From NCBI GenBank assembly GCA_964247055.1, contig OZ176055.1, positions 62,001 through 126,000 of the forward strand: 64,000 nt of DNA. The letters are read 5' to 3'. The notes below the pieces were generated by a model that ran no database searches, was not told where the DNA came from, and saw nothing but the letters and a program-made list of their open reading frames with translations. Source of the DNA: Paragordius varius (taxonomy: Eukaryota > Nematomorpha). Positions 1 to 14,400 of this stretch are shown in pieces. Made by a program: the position numbers and the translations under genes. Numbering within the stretch: the first letter of the stretch is position 1; every line of letters starts with the position of its first letter.

Positions 1-1384
1 ATCTTTCAGAAAATGATCTTTTTTCTGAAGTATCATTAGTTAAAAGATATATTAATAATGAAAAACTTAAATTATGGACAAAAGAAAATATACAGTAGAA
101 AAGAAATAGTTGGAAATATTTCATCATTTTGAAGCCAACTATATTACATACAATAATATTTTAAAAATTGTGGAATTCGCACTATCTTTACCTGGAACCA
201 ACGCTGCTACTGAGCGCGTTTTTTCCACAGTAAATCAGGTGTGGACATCGGAAAAATCAAATTTAAATGTTGAAACTTTAAAGGCCGTTTTATCTGTCCA
301 ATATAATTTGACAAATTCTTGTGAAGACTTCTACAATATTTTAAAAAATGATGACAATCTGCTAAAACGCATTCACTCAAACAAAAAATATACCAAAGAA
401 TAAAATATTTTCTTTAAAGTTTTTGTGTAAAAAAATAAACGAAATCACGTAAAATATTGTATAAGTCTTCATAATTTGTCAAATTATATTTGAACACACA
501 AAATGGCTTTTATTCAATATTTAAATTTGATTCCATGTCCTTACTTAATTTACTGTGGAAAAACGCGTTCAATAGCAGTGGTTCATGTAAAGATAATGCA
601 AATTCTACAATTAAAATATTATTGTATGAAACATAATTTGTTTAAAAATAATTATTTTAACCATTTCTATCCTACGTATTTTTTTCTGTTGTCCACAATA
701 TAAATTTTCATTCAATATATTTATTTAATAATGAGACTTCATCAAAAAGTGTCATTGTGCACCGTCTTGTCTTCCAAATAATCGTTTCTGTTTGTATAAA
801 ACATTTTTATATTCTGGCTATTCATTGAGCCTTGTTTTTCTGGATGCTTTATAATATTGCGATTAGGTAATGGTATAAAATTATTTTCTAACCTTTTTTA
901 ACTTGGAATTTCGACCTTTGTCCTGTGATAAAAAATAGGATTCTAGGAGATCACATTTTTATATACAATATTCAAGCATTTTAACATATAAATTTTCCAC
1001 ATCCAGGGGTAACAAATCAGTAGCTGTTTAAACGTTGTGTATCTGCCAATAATGTTTTGATTTAGATTATTCGCTAAATTGTTAAAAATATTTTTATGCC
1101 GCTTCTTGCATCACCCAGCGCACTTTGTGATGATTTCGTCTTTATTATTTTTTTCTAGAATATTAAAATCACTTCACCCTTTGTTCGTGCACATGGAAAT
1201 TTATTGAATAAGGTACAAACAACCTGTGAGGTACAAATTTTTTTATATTTATAATGAATTTGTGTTAAAAATAAATAAATATTGTAATAAATTTTTTGTA
1301 TAAAAATTTTTGGTTGTACCCCCCAATGACCCACCCCCTTCTCAGATTTGTCCCGCTTTTTCCTTCAAAAAATCTGGTCACCTT
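1..1384 (+). mobile_element. hAT-family DNA transposon remnant, 3' end
   Basis: Positions 110-403 encode about 97 residues resembling the C-terminal dimerisation region of hAT transposases: a hydrophobic helix followed by LSLPGTNAATERVFSTVNQV, the family's typical P-x-x-N/S-A-x-x-E-R-x-F-S pattern. The preceding bases (3-100) are also protein-like but in another frame and carry a stop, so the copy is dead. The right end is probably near 1384, where the reverse complement begins GGTGACCAGATTTTTTGAAG, a typical hAT-like terminus. The left end is outside the window. The region 404-1330 between them is non-coding, AT-rich and unremarkable. Confidence 0.7.
110..403 (+). pseudogene. hAT transposase C-terminal fragment
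   Basis: An open frame of about 97 codons reaching a TAA at 401-403. The middle (about residues 24-70) matches the hAT dimerisation domain pattern, with A-A-T-E-R-V-F-S and the following W-T-S-E-K-S-N-L-N segment that in intact enzymes precedes the final helices. No DDE catalytic part is in the window, and upstream coding traces are in a different frame, so this is a relic of a plain DNA transposon. Confidence 0.7.
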
Positions 1385-1444
1385 AAGTATATATAACATC
1401 TAGTAATATTCATGGTTACAATCAAATTTTTTCGATTTTTTTAG

Positions 1445-4400
1445 AGAAAAAATGTATTACTCAAAACGACTATCCACATGAATTGTATGATGGAAAAGAA
1501 AAGCAAGAGCCATATGCTCAAGGTTCCCAATCTCATTCAAGAAGCATCAATCAAAAAATGAAATGTGAGGAAAATAATTCGCCATCAAAACAAAATTCTA
1601 AACAAACGCTTTCTTCTTTTGAAGGTTAGATTGAAAATGAAATGAAATTTTTAAATTATGAATTATAAATTAATGATATTTATTGACTGGGTTTTAGTTC
1701 CATACAAGTTAAGATGGGTTTCCATTAAACGACCAATTTTCAGTTAACAGTATCATGTTGATTAGTTTGTCATAAAACGCTCTATTTTAATTATATCCTT
1801 TATAAAAATAAATTCGAAAAGTATATACATATAGGGACTGCATACGACAAAGTATGATCACATTCTTTAAGATTTATTAACGTGATTTTATAACCATATA
1901 TTCAGTTTTTTAAGCTAAATAATTATAATTGCTTTCAGATCTTCACGGTACAGTAGGCTCATTCAACAATGGATATTAGCCCTTCAAATAAGCCTTTTTT
2001 CGTCCTAGGGGCTACTTAAGTCCCAATATATCGTGTGTTTGATCTAACTTTTTTTTTCAATTATAAAAATGAAATTTTCTTTGTGGTGCCAATTATAGTA
2101 GAGTCACATTTATAAAAGCTCCTAAACTCTATCCACAAGATCCAATAAATATTCTGTGAACCGATTTTTCGGTTAAATCACATTTAGTCATTAATGATTT
2201 ATGTTATAGCCCTTATAAAGTCAATTGAGCGCTTAAAATTAAAGTTTTGAATAGAATTTCCTAGTGACATACTCTTCAAAAATATGGTTGTTTAATAAAA
2301 TTATACTAGGCTTCGATATTTTATTTCGATTTCACTTACAAATATAAATTGAATTTAGTTTGTAAAGAACCTCTTACGAAGAAAATTTCCAAGAAAAAGG
2401 GTCAGACCCCCAATTTTTGTCAAGTTGCTTTCATTCCGGCACCTCATAAAAGAAATTTCTCAAATGATTTATCTAAAACTACAACATCAACAACTAATTC
2501 TAAAGATGTTGGAAATATTAAAATAAGTCTCAATGAACCCAAACAAACGCCTACTGTGCCAAAAAATATTCAAGCAGAAACGATAAAATCTCACGATAAA
2601 GGTAATCCTTAAAATTTTAAAAATATTATAAAATTGTTTTATATTTATATCCTATTTAACCATTTTCAATAGAAATTACCCGTTCTTCCACAAACTTTGA
2701 AAAAGTTGATACATCCGATAAGTAATTTTATTTATATTTTTTTAATTTAGAAAAATTGGGGATTATAATAAAATTTATTGATTTAGGATATCTGAGGGGG
2801 TCACCACCAGTCTTTCAAGCAATTCTGAGAAAAATTCACCAATTTTACTTGGATATTCAAATACGAAAGAAAAAACTGTAAATTTTATATTTTTTTAGAT
2901 TTAATCGGGTTTTTTATGTTTTATAGAAATTTTTATATGTAATTAAATATTTTAGTTCCCAAAGGAAGCGAAAATAGAGATTGGCGAAAAACCAAAGCCC
3001 AAATTTTATTTTAATGGAACGAATGAAAATATGAATGGTAGATTTCATTTTTTTAGATTATTTTAAAAATTAATGAATTAAAAACCAGACTTTAAATGCA
3101 AATTGTGTAATGGTAATATTTACAGTAAAATTGAAATTATACGGAAAAATCTGGAAAATCAAAAACAACTGTTTTTCCTAAGACGACCATACTTTTTTAA
3201 ACCTTAATTTTATCCTATATTAGCTATTTAAATGATTGCTTTAGTAATATATCTCTATTTCACAATTTGCAGTTTAAAATAATGAGTGATATTTAACAAA
3301 TCTAGATTTGAAAAGTATGGTTACCTTTTGAAAATCTTTAAGTCCTTATACCTTTACGTTTCGTTCGTTTAGTTTAATTTTTTCTGTGATTAAATTTTCC
3401 AGAGAATCGCAAAAGACATGTCACCCCAAGAATATCGGCAAAAATTCAACAATTATTAAACACTCTTAAAGTATAATTTAATCAATTTCTTATTACCTTT
3501 ATTTTTTTAATTGTTAATATACCATTTACAATTCAATTTCACCCTTAAACAATTCAAATTCACCCTTGAACAATTCAAATTCACCCTCGAACAATTCAAA
3601 TTCACCCTCAAATAAAATATATGTTTTTGAAGATTAAAAATTATTTATATTTTATAAATTTTCAAAAATAAAAAATTTGTTTTGGATTAAAATAATACTG
3701 AAAAAAATAATAAACTATACCATAAACATATATTTCATAATAATTATGAATTATATTAGTTCGAAAACACATAATTTATTTTTAAAGGTGAATTTGAATT
3801 GTTCAAGGGTGAATTTGAACTGTAAATGGTATATAAATTATGCGCGTTTTTTTTGCGTTGCAGAAAATAGAAAAGAAGCAAGCCATTGATTTTTACAAAG
3901 AAGATCAATTCATTCTTGAAGGCCATTTTGGTAAATTTTGATAAAATTATCATTTCATTTTATTTCATAGATCCTGAAATAGGAAATAAACCCAAAAGCA
4001 GCGAAGGACCAATGGAACCTCTCTGGGGACCCCAGAAAGTTTATTTCCTTAAAAAATATTTGTTATACAGTCAGACTCCTTTTTGTACGAATTAATTTTG
4101 TTTTTTTTTGTAGATTTTCTTTCTTTTTGTTAATTTAGATATAAATAAATAATTTGAAGTTGTTTTTTTGCGCCTGGACAAAACTAATTTATAGGATTAT
4201 AACGATTTTTTAAACAATATAAATAAAAAGAAAATAATATATATTATGGACATCCACATTTTCTCTAAAATCAATTTAATTCATAAAATATTTAGCATAT
4301 ACAGTTTATTGATGTTTTATTAACCTTCATCATAATATTAATAAATTTTATTGAAAAAAAATTTTTTTAACTAAAAAAAATATATTTAACATAATCAAAC

Positions 4401-5313
4401 AGGTATTTTCATCACAATCAGTCAGTTTAACAAGTATGTTACATCATTGGGGAACGACTGCCCCCAAATGGCCCGCTATATCTGTCCTTGAGGCGTCTGA
4501 AAAAACGTGTCTAACACTAACATATGGTAAAGTTTTTTCCTTAAAAATATATGATAATTTTTAGTTAAAAAATAAGTTTTTTTTCCTTTTTACAGTAAAA
4601 ATTGTAAATTTGTTAGAGGCAAATCAATCTTTATAAATCTTTATTTTTTTGATCCGTAATTTTGCCATAAATCGCTTAGGATTATGTGGAATATATAATT
4701 GATGTGTTAGCAATTTACATCTCTATTCCTTATTTCGCCCATCAAAAAACGATATGTTATATGAAATCATGTTTTATTATATGAATATTAGTCTTTTACC
4801 TTTGATAATTATTTTTATTAAACTATATAGGGAAATTATTGAAACACGCTATCAAAATCGCATATAACCTTAAAACTACTTGGCGGTCTAATTCTTCTAT
4901 GTCCTCCTATGATGATGAAACTGGAGGAACTCCTATCAACGCGACAACACCTCCTGAAAAGGTATTTAAATCCTCTTTTCTCAAAAATTGCATTTAATTT
5001 ACTGTGGTCATTTATTAACATTTAAACCAAACTAATTGGTTCTTACTAATTTGCATTTTTCTGATTTTTATAAGTTATAATTGTTTAAAAAGTAAAAAAT
5101 GGAAAAACAAAAAAATGAAATTTAATTATTATTTTATTTCACATATTATTTGGAGAATATTAATAAATTTTACATATTTAAATTTGATTTTATATATATT
5201 AGATCGGACTAATTTATCCGAATTCGAATCCGATTGCCTTCCTTAGTGCTTTCTATGGCGTGCTTTTGGCTGGTATGATTCCTGTACCCCTGGAAATACC
5301 TCTTTCCAAAAAA
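1445..5313 (+). CDS. DIP2: DIP2 N-terminal exon block, up to the start of adenylate-forming module 1
   Basis: Eleven candidate exons. The first five (1445-3037) encode a low-complexity Ser/Asn/Lys-rich linker and are supported mainly by open frame, GT/AG sites and phase. The small exon 2673-2722 fits phase poorly because of an A-run near 2699-2705, so its borders are unsure. Exon 3403-3470 carries [12 protein letters not shown], nearly identical to the DIP2 motif that follows the N-terminal region. Exon 4403-4526 has [16 protein letters not shown] (DIP2 pattern R-W-G-T-x-x-P-K-x-P-x-x-x-V-L). Exon 5203-5313 has [20 protein letters not shown] and [15 protein letters not shown], matching the conserved Y-P-N-x-x-P...A-F-Y-G-C-L-L-A...P-V-P-I-E-V-P segment of the first module. 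Confidence 0.85.
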
Positions 5314-5409
5314 GTTATTTATATTTTGCATGTCTAAAATAGATTTGTAACTAAAAATGCAATTTTTTTTTAAATTTATTTTACAAAATGAATAATTTAA
5401 AAAATTTTG

Positions 5410-5448
<39 letters not shown>

Positions 5449-8400
5449 AAGCCCGGCCTAAACCATAATATCTAATTTATTAATCATTGCCATTTACACT
5501 GCAAATTCACCCTCGAACAATTCAACACCCTTAAATAATTCAAAATCACCCTCGAACAATACTTAAATCCACCCTAAAATAAATTGTATTTTACTATATT
5601 TTTAAAAAATAAAATTTTGTTTGTAATTAATATAATAATAAACTAAACCATAAAGATATATTTCTTAATATTGTATTATATTAACCCGAAAACAAATAAT
5701 TTATTTTTCGGGTGAATTTGAATTGTTTAAGGGTGATGTTCAAGGTGAATTTGAATTGTTCAAGGGATTGTAAATGGTATAAAACCAAAATAACATAGCA
5801 TTCGATAATATGAAAATATATAAAATTAACCTCTCAACTAATATTTTTATGTTTTACAATGTACTCGAATATAAGATACAATTTGGATTCACTCGCAATG
5901 ATATCATAGAGTCTGGGCAATTAATGTTTAAATAAACCTTACAATGTTGGGATGTTCTAATTCTTTAAGTATAGATATTTCTCTGATGGCAGTACTGGGA
6001 ACACCTTCACATTCACTACAAAAATTAGGTTAACAAAACAATACCTATCTATTCTAATTTTTTTGATTGCCACATAGTTATCCGTTTTTTTATTTTTAGC
6101 TTTATACACTATGCCGTAGGTTCCTTCGCCTATTTTATCAAAATGTTCAAAATTTTCCATTAAAACCGATATAATATAAAATGTTATATTAAAGCCATAT
6201 CTGTCATATTCGTAAAACAGACGAATTTTATTTTTGGTATTCAAAATTCGCGCAATTCAAAAACCATATTATCGTATGATGTGATGATATATCACATCCA
6301 TAAAATAAGCCATATGATAAAATCTTAGAAGTTAAGTTTTACGAGGTAAAAATAATTAATATCCAGATAAAATATACATATTGTGACAGAAAGTTTATAG
6401 GGATTATCATGGTTCTTTTGGATTTTGTACTTACAAATATTTAAGAATATTATTTACATTTTTATTGTAGCTGCCCCATATCAGATAATGGCAAAATTTG
6501 CGCATATTTTATAATAAATTTTTTTGGTGAAAGCTAAATGCTTCATTCCAAAAAAATGAAATATATAATAAACTGTATATAAAAGGCATATGATATTTTA
6601 AAATTTTTTGATATTTATATGTGGGCTCCGAAAGTCTTAATTTCTTTCGCCCTTCTAAAATGGGCTAGTTCTCCTAAAACAAAGGCAATATTGTCAAAAT
6701 ATCGTGATAAAAAAATTTTAATATAAAGTATTTCAAAAAATTGATATTTTGTTTAAATAATATAATTAGTATTTTAATGAAGCGAGTTTTAAAGTATTTC
6801 AAAGCATGGTGGAAACGGTTAAGTTATAACATCTTCTATAAAATTCAATTCATAACATATCTATCACCGAATTAAAATTTAAAAACTCGTTTGCTTTAAA
6901 ATTTGTCAGAATTATAAAAAACAATCTATATTAAGCAAAAACTTCACAAAGAACATTTTTGATCAAATTTAGAGGTAATTGAAATGTTTATCATCGTCGT
7001 ATTATGTAAGAGAATATTTTTTAATCTTAACGCGTTTTAAGACCGTTTCCATCATGAAAACGTTTCAATAAAATTTTTCTAAAAACAAAATTTTGGAAAT
7101 TATGCATTGCAAAATATAATGCCATAATCTTGTTTTACAAAAAAAAGTTATCGCAAAATCGGTTTCCTACTTTAAGGCTTACATTAGAAGGGCGAAAAAA
7201 TTCAGACTTTCGAAACCATCATCTAGAATTCTATCGAAAAATATTATTTCGCCTTTAATTATAGTATATGATATATTATGATATTTTTTGGAATAACGCA
7301 TTTTTTTAAAAAAAAAACATTCAACAACTATTTTTTATGGCCCCTCCAATTTACACGCAGCGTATGATATCCAAAAAATAATATTAAAAATTACTTTATT
7401 TTTTACTAAAAGAAATGCACTTCATATTTGTTGTAGATAGACATCATTATAAATAATTCGATAATGCTGAAAATTTTATCAGCTTAAAAATTCATTAAAT
7501 ATACTTGCTTATAAATTTTAGAGAAGTTTTGCAAAATACACAGCCTAAGTATTTGGTTAAATTTTAGTTGTGTTTTTCAATTTGAGGACAGCCCATTTTT
7601 AACACTTCGATTTAAATTGAGTTCCTAACTACCCCAAACTAAATTTAAGTTAGTATTTCTTTAAAACTATTGAAGAAAACGGTCTTAATTCAAATTTATA
7701 TTTCCTGCTACTAATAATTAAATAAATATGCCAAAATATCTAAATATTTTGTTGTTAAAAAAAGTTCTAACTACTTCGACGCCATTTATTTTACAAATTT
7801 TTTTGCAAAATATCGTCTCCTATAATTTAAAGTGAAAATTTGTGGCTTATTTTTTATTTAAATTACATCTAACATTGATGGATAGAAAAAGCGGTTTATT
7901 TTGTATTATTTTCAATTTTACCATTGCACACATATCACGTTTACTAAATTTTTACCTTTCGGGTTTTACCTTAAAATAAGTAATATAAAGAATTAAATTA
8001 AAATTTTTATATATTTCCGTTTATTAATGTTATATAAGTGCAAAATTTTGCCATAGTTTCACTTCCTTCTATATTTTTAAATTTACCCTAAATTTAATCG
8101 AAGGACTAAAATGAATGTTTTGTATCCAAGCGTTAAATCAAAAATCAGGCTAAAAATGCTTTTATAATAACTTGAAATTTTTTATGCGTTTTCATCATGC
8201 TTTAAATTATCATTAAAGTTTCTTGTCGAAATTTCAGTCACACATTGAAAATTCTTATGGCAAATTTTTGGACTAACTTATTTCAGAGGAGGCCAAAAAC
8301 TTGAGCTTTGAGGCCACATCTAAAATTTAAATTTTTTTATTAATGTTTTATTTTTTAGATTTATTCATTTAGCTTCCACCAAAAAAATATTATTAAATAA

Positions 8401-11400
8401 AATGTGTATTAATTTTGCCATTTATGAGATGGAGCCACAAAAGTTAAATAAGTTTCTTATATCACTAGTAAGGCCCAAAACCAATATCATTATGGAAATT
8501 CTGATACATATATCTATCAGATTATATATTTTATTAGGATATTTTCATGTATTCCAGCATCTAAAATTTATTATCGCCAAATCTAGCCATTTTGCATTAA
8601 TTACGAAAAAATAGCCCATTTTAGATATATCCAAAAGTATGAGATTTTTGGATATAGAGGCATAGCGGAAACGATATAAAAACGCTTTGAGATATTTTAA
8701 AGCCATTTTTTACAATTAATGATGCTTAACATTCTATCATATAAGTTTGGTTAAAAAATTGGTATTTAAATTTAAATTAAATATTACTTGTGTTTTACAA
8801 AAGATCCAAATAAAAAATATTAAAACAATAGAAATTTTTAGGATTATTCTATTTTATAAAAACTATGTATTAAAATAATAATGATTTTATATCTTTTCAC
8901 CATGACAAAATAAGAACACTTTTTCAGGCATTTAGTCTATATTTATATTTTTTTTATCCTGCGATCTGGGCATATTAGTTTAGTTTTAGGCATACAAGCC
9001 CAATATAGAGAGGTCTAAAAAAACTAACCTTTCAATGAAACACAATATAAATACAATATTTTTGGAATGTAACATTTGGCTTTCACCTATTTGATTTTCA
9101 AACCATGTATATACGCCTTACTTAACCATATTGAAATGTATAAATGGTATTTTCCCTATTTAACAGCTCAGAAGGGGTTTTTATTAGTACACAGCGATTA
9201 TTTTTTTGTTACTAATAATAGCATTAGGTCAAACTTTACCATTTTACCAATTAAAATTATTTTATAAATCATTAATATTTTTAATTTATTTATTTTGATC
9301 AATTCGATTTGTTTGAACTTAAGATGGCCTGCCTTTGCTTATCTTCCAAAATATATAATTTTAATCAAAACATGTTTTTAACTATATTACTAGAATTGAT
9401 AATTATTATCAAAAATGGAATTTTTCTTGGTATGATACATGAAAAATATTTTTTCAAATAAATTTTTTGTGAAAATTGTAATTGTTACTCTGTTAGATCC
9501 CATGTTAGAAAAATTTGCACCCAGACGCCATCGTTCAAATTCGCTAAATCAAAACGATTTGTGCAATATCCAATCTGGAAATTTCCACAATTTATCCAGT
9601 TTTTATCCAAGGTTAAACACTATAAACCAGGGGTGTCCAACGCACGGCCTTTCAAAAAGTTTTTGCAGCCCGTGAGAATTGTTAAAAAAATAATTTTACG
9701 AAATCTAAGCATAATTTTCATAAACAAATTTTCTGAATAAATCCTCCCGAATTTCGGCATAGCAAAAAATAGATAAATAGTAGTTTTTACAGTTTTATGT
9801 TAATAATCTAAAAAAATATTTGTTAATGCCTATATATTTTGCGAATACAGCCCGCGGTTTTTTTTATCCAAAAGTGCGGCCCACGAATCCATTTGTGTTG
9901 GACATTCCTGTTTTGACAATAATCTTTTTTTAAATTATGTTTATCTAGATTTTATGATAAAAAGAAATTCACCCTTTCAATTAAATATAAAAAAGGGGAA
10001 AGTACAGTTAATTACAACAGTTATTCGCTTTATTGTTTTTTGTTTCATATTAGCAGTGGATTGATGCTATATTTAGTGATAAAATAAATTTTCAGATCGA
10101 TAGAATACTTCATGATGAATATTTTAATTAAATAAATAATATATTTCAACTAAATAACTTTGATTTCAAGCAATACGGTATAAGAATTAAGTTTTTTTTA
10201 TCTTGTTGAATAAAAATAAAGTTTGATCAAAGTAATAAATAAACAATAAGAACAGAAACGATTCCATTTTTGCAATGAGAATCCCAGACATTATACTATT
10301 TAGCTTATAAAATCTCTTAACCTTATTAAGTCTCAAAAATGCGTCTAGGTTTAAAGAAATTTAGACAAAGCGTAAAAATATAAAGACAAATATTTTTTTT
10401 AAAAACAATCCAATACTACCAATATCCATCTTTATTTCATACTTGCGGTTAAAACAATGAATATTAAAAAAATTGAGTGAAAAAGATGTGGTCTTTTGGA
10501 AAAAAATATTTGTCTTTATGTTTTTAGCCTGTTGTTGCTTTTGTTTCATGGTTAAATCTTTATTAATTATGAAATATACTTTAAATGATAGGCACAAATT
10601 TAACCATTTATTATATCTAAAACTTGAGCACGGATCCGTGATAGGCGTTATTCCTTATGTCCTTTCTCGTAAAAGAACAACTTCTATACACACGGAGCTG
10701 TGGATGGATTTAAATGGCTTAACTCAAACAGATTTGATCTTTTTATATGAAACTGGGTCCCAAGTATTTTACATATACATATATATATTACAGTAAATTT
10801 TGAAATTATATGGACAAGGATTTTTAAAAACCACTATACTTTTTTCAAATTGATTTATTTGGATGTAACTCATTCTTTTAGATTGCAAAGTTTTAAATAG
10901 AGATGTATATCGTTATTACAATCAATTATATCGCTTTGTATATATATATCCAATAGGCTTATATTGAGTTAAAACAGCCCATAGATATTCCACATTTATG
11001 TCACCAAATGTCAAAAAATAAAAGTTCATCCATTTGTTGGCAATTGTATTTGAATGAAGTACGAACTTTGTTTCCTGAAGACTATATAAAAGTATCTAAT
11101 TTATTACATATTGGACCCTGTTTTAATCCGTTTTTTATTACGAACTATTATCACAGCAATAAATTAACAACCTGGGCTAAAAACGGTTTCGATACTTATC
11201 TCTGGTTTAAAATATACACATAAAAGTTTCATATGATATTCAAAATTTAGATAATCGTGATGATCGATAAATATGGCACAAATCTATTTTTGCTGTACGA
11301 AGAGGAATCCACCTTGAATGCAACATTTTTTCAAATTCCGATTCCAATTAAACCCAATGCATCGCTCGCCCATTTATACTATAAAACAGAGTTTGCTGAA

Positions 11401-14400
11401 ACAACTGACCTTGAGAATTATAATATTGTCAAAAATGTAAATATTATCTTGAAAAATTGTAGAGAAGACAAAACATCAGAATCCGGTATACTTTAATTGC
11501 ATAAAATTTATAATTATTTATATTTATTTAATATATTTATATAGGTGTTGATTATACGAAATTCCTTGGGAAAGGTTTTATTTTTCAATATTACTTATTT
11601 TTGCAATCAACTCACTTATTGTTTAATTTATTTTTACAGATGTCATACTTTATGTCAATGATTTCATTTGTTGCAGTTTAAGACCTGGCATTTACAATTA
11701 TGAACTGCAAAATACTGTGCACAGGTAAAACTAAAATCGAAAAAATGTAAAAATTGGTTTCATAATAAAAAGTAAAAATACATGTAAAATTAGTAATTAT
11801 CTAACGGTAAAAATCACAACAAGTCTTAGAATCACTTTAAGTAACTCATTATGAGATAAGGCAAAATAAGGTAACTTTGTAGAAATGTTTATGTTAATTA
11901 AATTAGGTATCCACAGTTTCATAAAAGCTTGTGGCCCTCTTCTTCGTGTGCCCGAGTCAACTTAATAGGGGCTGTATATTATAAAAATTCATTTATATAT
12001 ATAGGCCATTGGTTTATATTTTTTAATTGATAATTTCTTTGATCTTTATTCGAAAAATAATAATGCTAGATTGATGTTACAATTTATTTGCCTAAAAACT
12101 TTATAGAGCAAATCAAATAACTTATTTGTAAACATAAAACATTACCTACCGGTACATTTTATATTTAGAAATGTTCCACTGGTTTCCAATAAAAACGTGT
12201 TATATGCCCAATACATAAATGCCAAAACAACAGATTTAAAAGATGATACTTTAACTCTGACTTTGTTTAACTTTGTTCCACAAAATGTCAATTTTAGAAT
12301 CAAATCAAACGTGAGTTTTCTTATACATTTTTTCCATATTTACTATCGTAAGTTTAATAATAATGTATTATATTATTATCATTTAGCTTTCGTTGACTAT
12401 CAGGTCCAATTTTGCCCCAACAATTTATGCAGTTACTCTTACAGATTTTAAACCTTATGCCATACATTTGAATCTAGGGGTTTAGTTTTACATATAAATT
12501 ACAAAACCACACGTTATGTAAAAACTTTTTTTACACATATCAAAAAAATTTACATGTGTTTTTGTTGAGATATGAAACATTAAACAAATGGAAACAGCTG
12601 AAGTTAAAAAAAATAAAAAAAAACTGTGTTGTCGTTTTGCTAAATTTAAACATGTTAAAATCCAAAAAGAACCGGTTATCAAAAATGTTTTTTTAAATGG
12701 CCATAAATGTATAATTACTATTGTATATAATCATATAAAAAACATTTTATCTCATCACGTAAGCTTTTTAATGGATATTTATTTTAAAGCTTTCAATTAT
12801 TTATGTTCAAATTATTTAAGCACCAGGTAAATCTGTACTCCTAAAAATATTATTAGTTTTAAAAACCTTATTTAAATATTTTTAGATAATTTTACCATAT
12901 TAAAATTTAACAAAACCACAAAAAACGGTTTTATTAACTTTAATTTTTTTAAACTACTTCAACTTGTTTTTTGGTTCTTTGATGATTCTGTATTTAAATG
13001 ACATGAATCTATCCAAAAAATTGAATCTTATAAAACTCACAAAAGGTATTCCCAAATTTGAAACACTATGTATATACTATTATATTTTAGATTGGTATTA
13101 TTGAACAACAGAATGGCGTGATAAAAATTCCAAATGTGACAAAACAGAGAAATTCTCTCATCACAAAAATAATATTTTACAAAAGCAGGAAAGATGATAC
13201 CTTTGTTAACGCTTTCCAAATTCGTCCAACAACCCTAACCATATTGAAAGCCCCCATTTTTAATTGTCATAATCTATGTCATGATTATTAAAACTTAACT
13301 GCGAAATAAATACAGCTAGCGGTTTTATAATGAATTTGATCTTTTTAATCTCCTTTTATTAGAAATTAAAATATTAGGTATGTTTTGAATTGAATAAATA
13401 TTTTATCTTCAACGATACATTAAAATACAATCAGCCATTATACCTCTTTAATTCCAATGTTATAATGAGAAAAAATTTTTAGGCATACCAAAAAAATTTG
13501 ATTAAATCTGATGTAAAAATATAATTTTTGATTAATTTAACGGTTTTGCGCATCACACGTATAAAATTTTGCTTCAAATTCAGAAAGAATGCAATTTAAT
13601 AAAAAACATTTAACTAGAAAGTCTCCCCTAAAAATAAGGATATTTAAGGACATTTTTTTTTCATTGTTTAAAGTTCCTGGAAAATATGATTTATATTTAT
13701 TTATTATAATTTTAATACATTAATATTTTTACATAGATTAAACAAATTGAAAAATAATTTTCCATGTTATAGTAATCATTTATATTTTTTTATGCTAAAA
13801 ATTAATGTCGAGAGATTTACGGTGACTTACGTCGGCGACAAGATAGAGTCAGTCGCTTTTTCATACTTTTTTAGTATTATTCATAACAAAACGAATAAAA
13901 TATTCTGAAAATTTAGATATAAATTACAATTTTTTATCATATAATTTGACATAAAAATGGGCGAATATCTTTGTTAAAATGCAATATTTTAAAAATGATT
14001 AAGACATCTTTTGTGTCACCTTCATTCAATGCTCCAGGTAAGAAAACGACAGCCAGCACTAAACAAACAAATATTGTAATATTACATTTTCTCCCAGTAA
14101 TGTATTTTACATAATTATTATTATATGATATATTATAAAAATAAATGAAACTCAACTTTTTAGGTTGTTTCGGTTAATAGTAAAAAGTTATGATATGTTG
14201 AATTATTATTGATTAAAAATACCCAGAGAAATGATTATTCTTTGAGTAAGTAACAGACTGTTAGGAGTCTCACAAAGATTATTTACGCATCTTTCTTCCC
14301 AAATAACGTCAAAAGTCTTAAAATAAGCCTAATTAAAAGAAATAACGGTAATCAGATATTGTGTGGAAAAAATTGGTTATTTATGAGTTTCCATAATTAT

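Larger units (their letters stand above)
5252..5866 (+). repeat. Segmental duplication, copy 1 (DIP2 exon 3' part plus intron)
   Basis: This stretch (last ~60 bases of DIP2 exon 5203-5313, the following intron with a family B element and its flank) is repeated at 15083-15667 in the same orientation. Similarity begins at TCTATGGCGTGCTTTTGG and ends near ATGTTTTACAATGTACTC. Copy 1 contains the intact exon with its acceptor; copy 2 lacks it. Confidence 0.85.

Noticed and set aside
8402-8614. Plus-strand frame of 70 codons
   Set aside because: Begins inside the right inverted end of the palindromic element; no similarity seen.
9439-9675. Plus-strand frame of 78 codons (starts MKNIFSNKF)
   Set aside because: The 3' third runs into a hAT-like MITE end; the remainder may be an exon piece but shows no recognisable family.
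12588-12830. Lys-rich plus-strand frame of 80 codons after the unidentified gene
   Set aside because: Composition follows the A-rich background and no similarity or splice fit was found.
13937-14155. Minus-strand frame of 72 codons with a hydrophobic, signal-peptide-like stretch ([18 protein letters not shown])
   Set aside because: Could be a first exon of a secreted protein, but no downstream exon, homology or promoter evidence was found.
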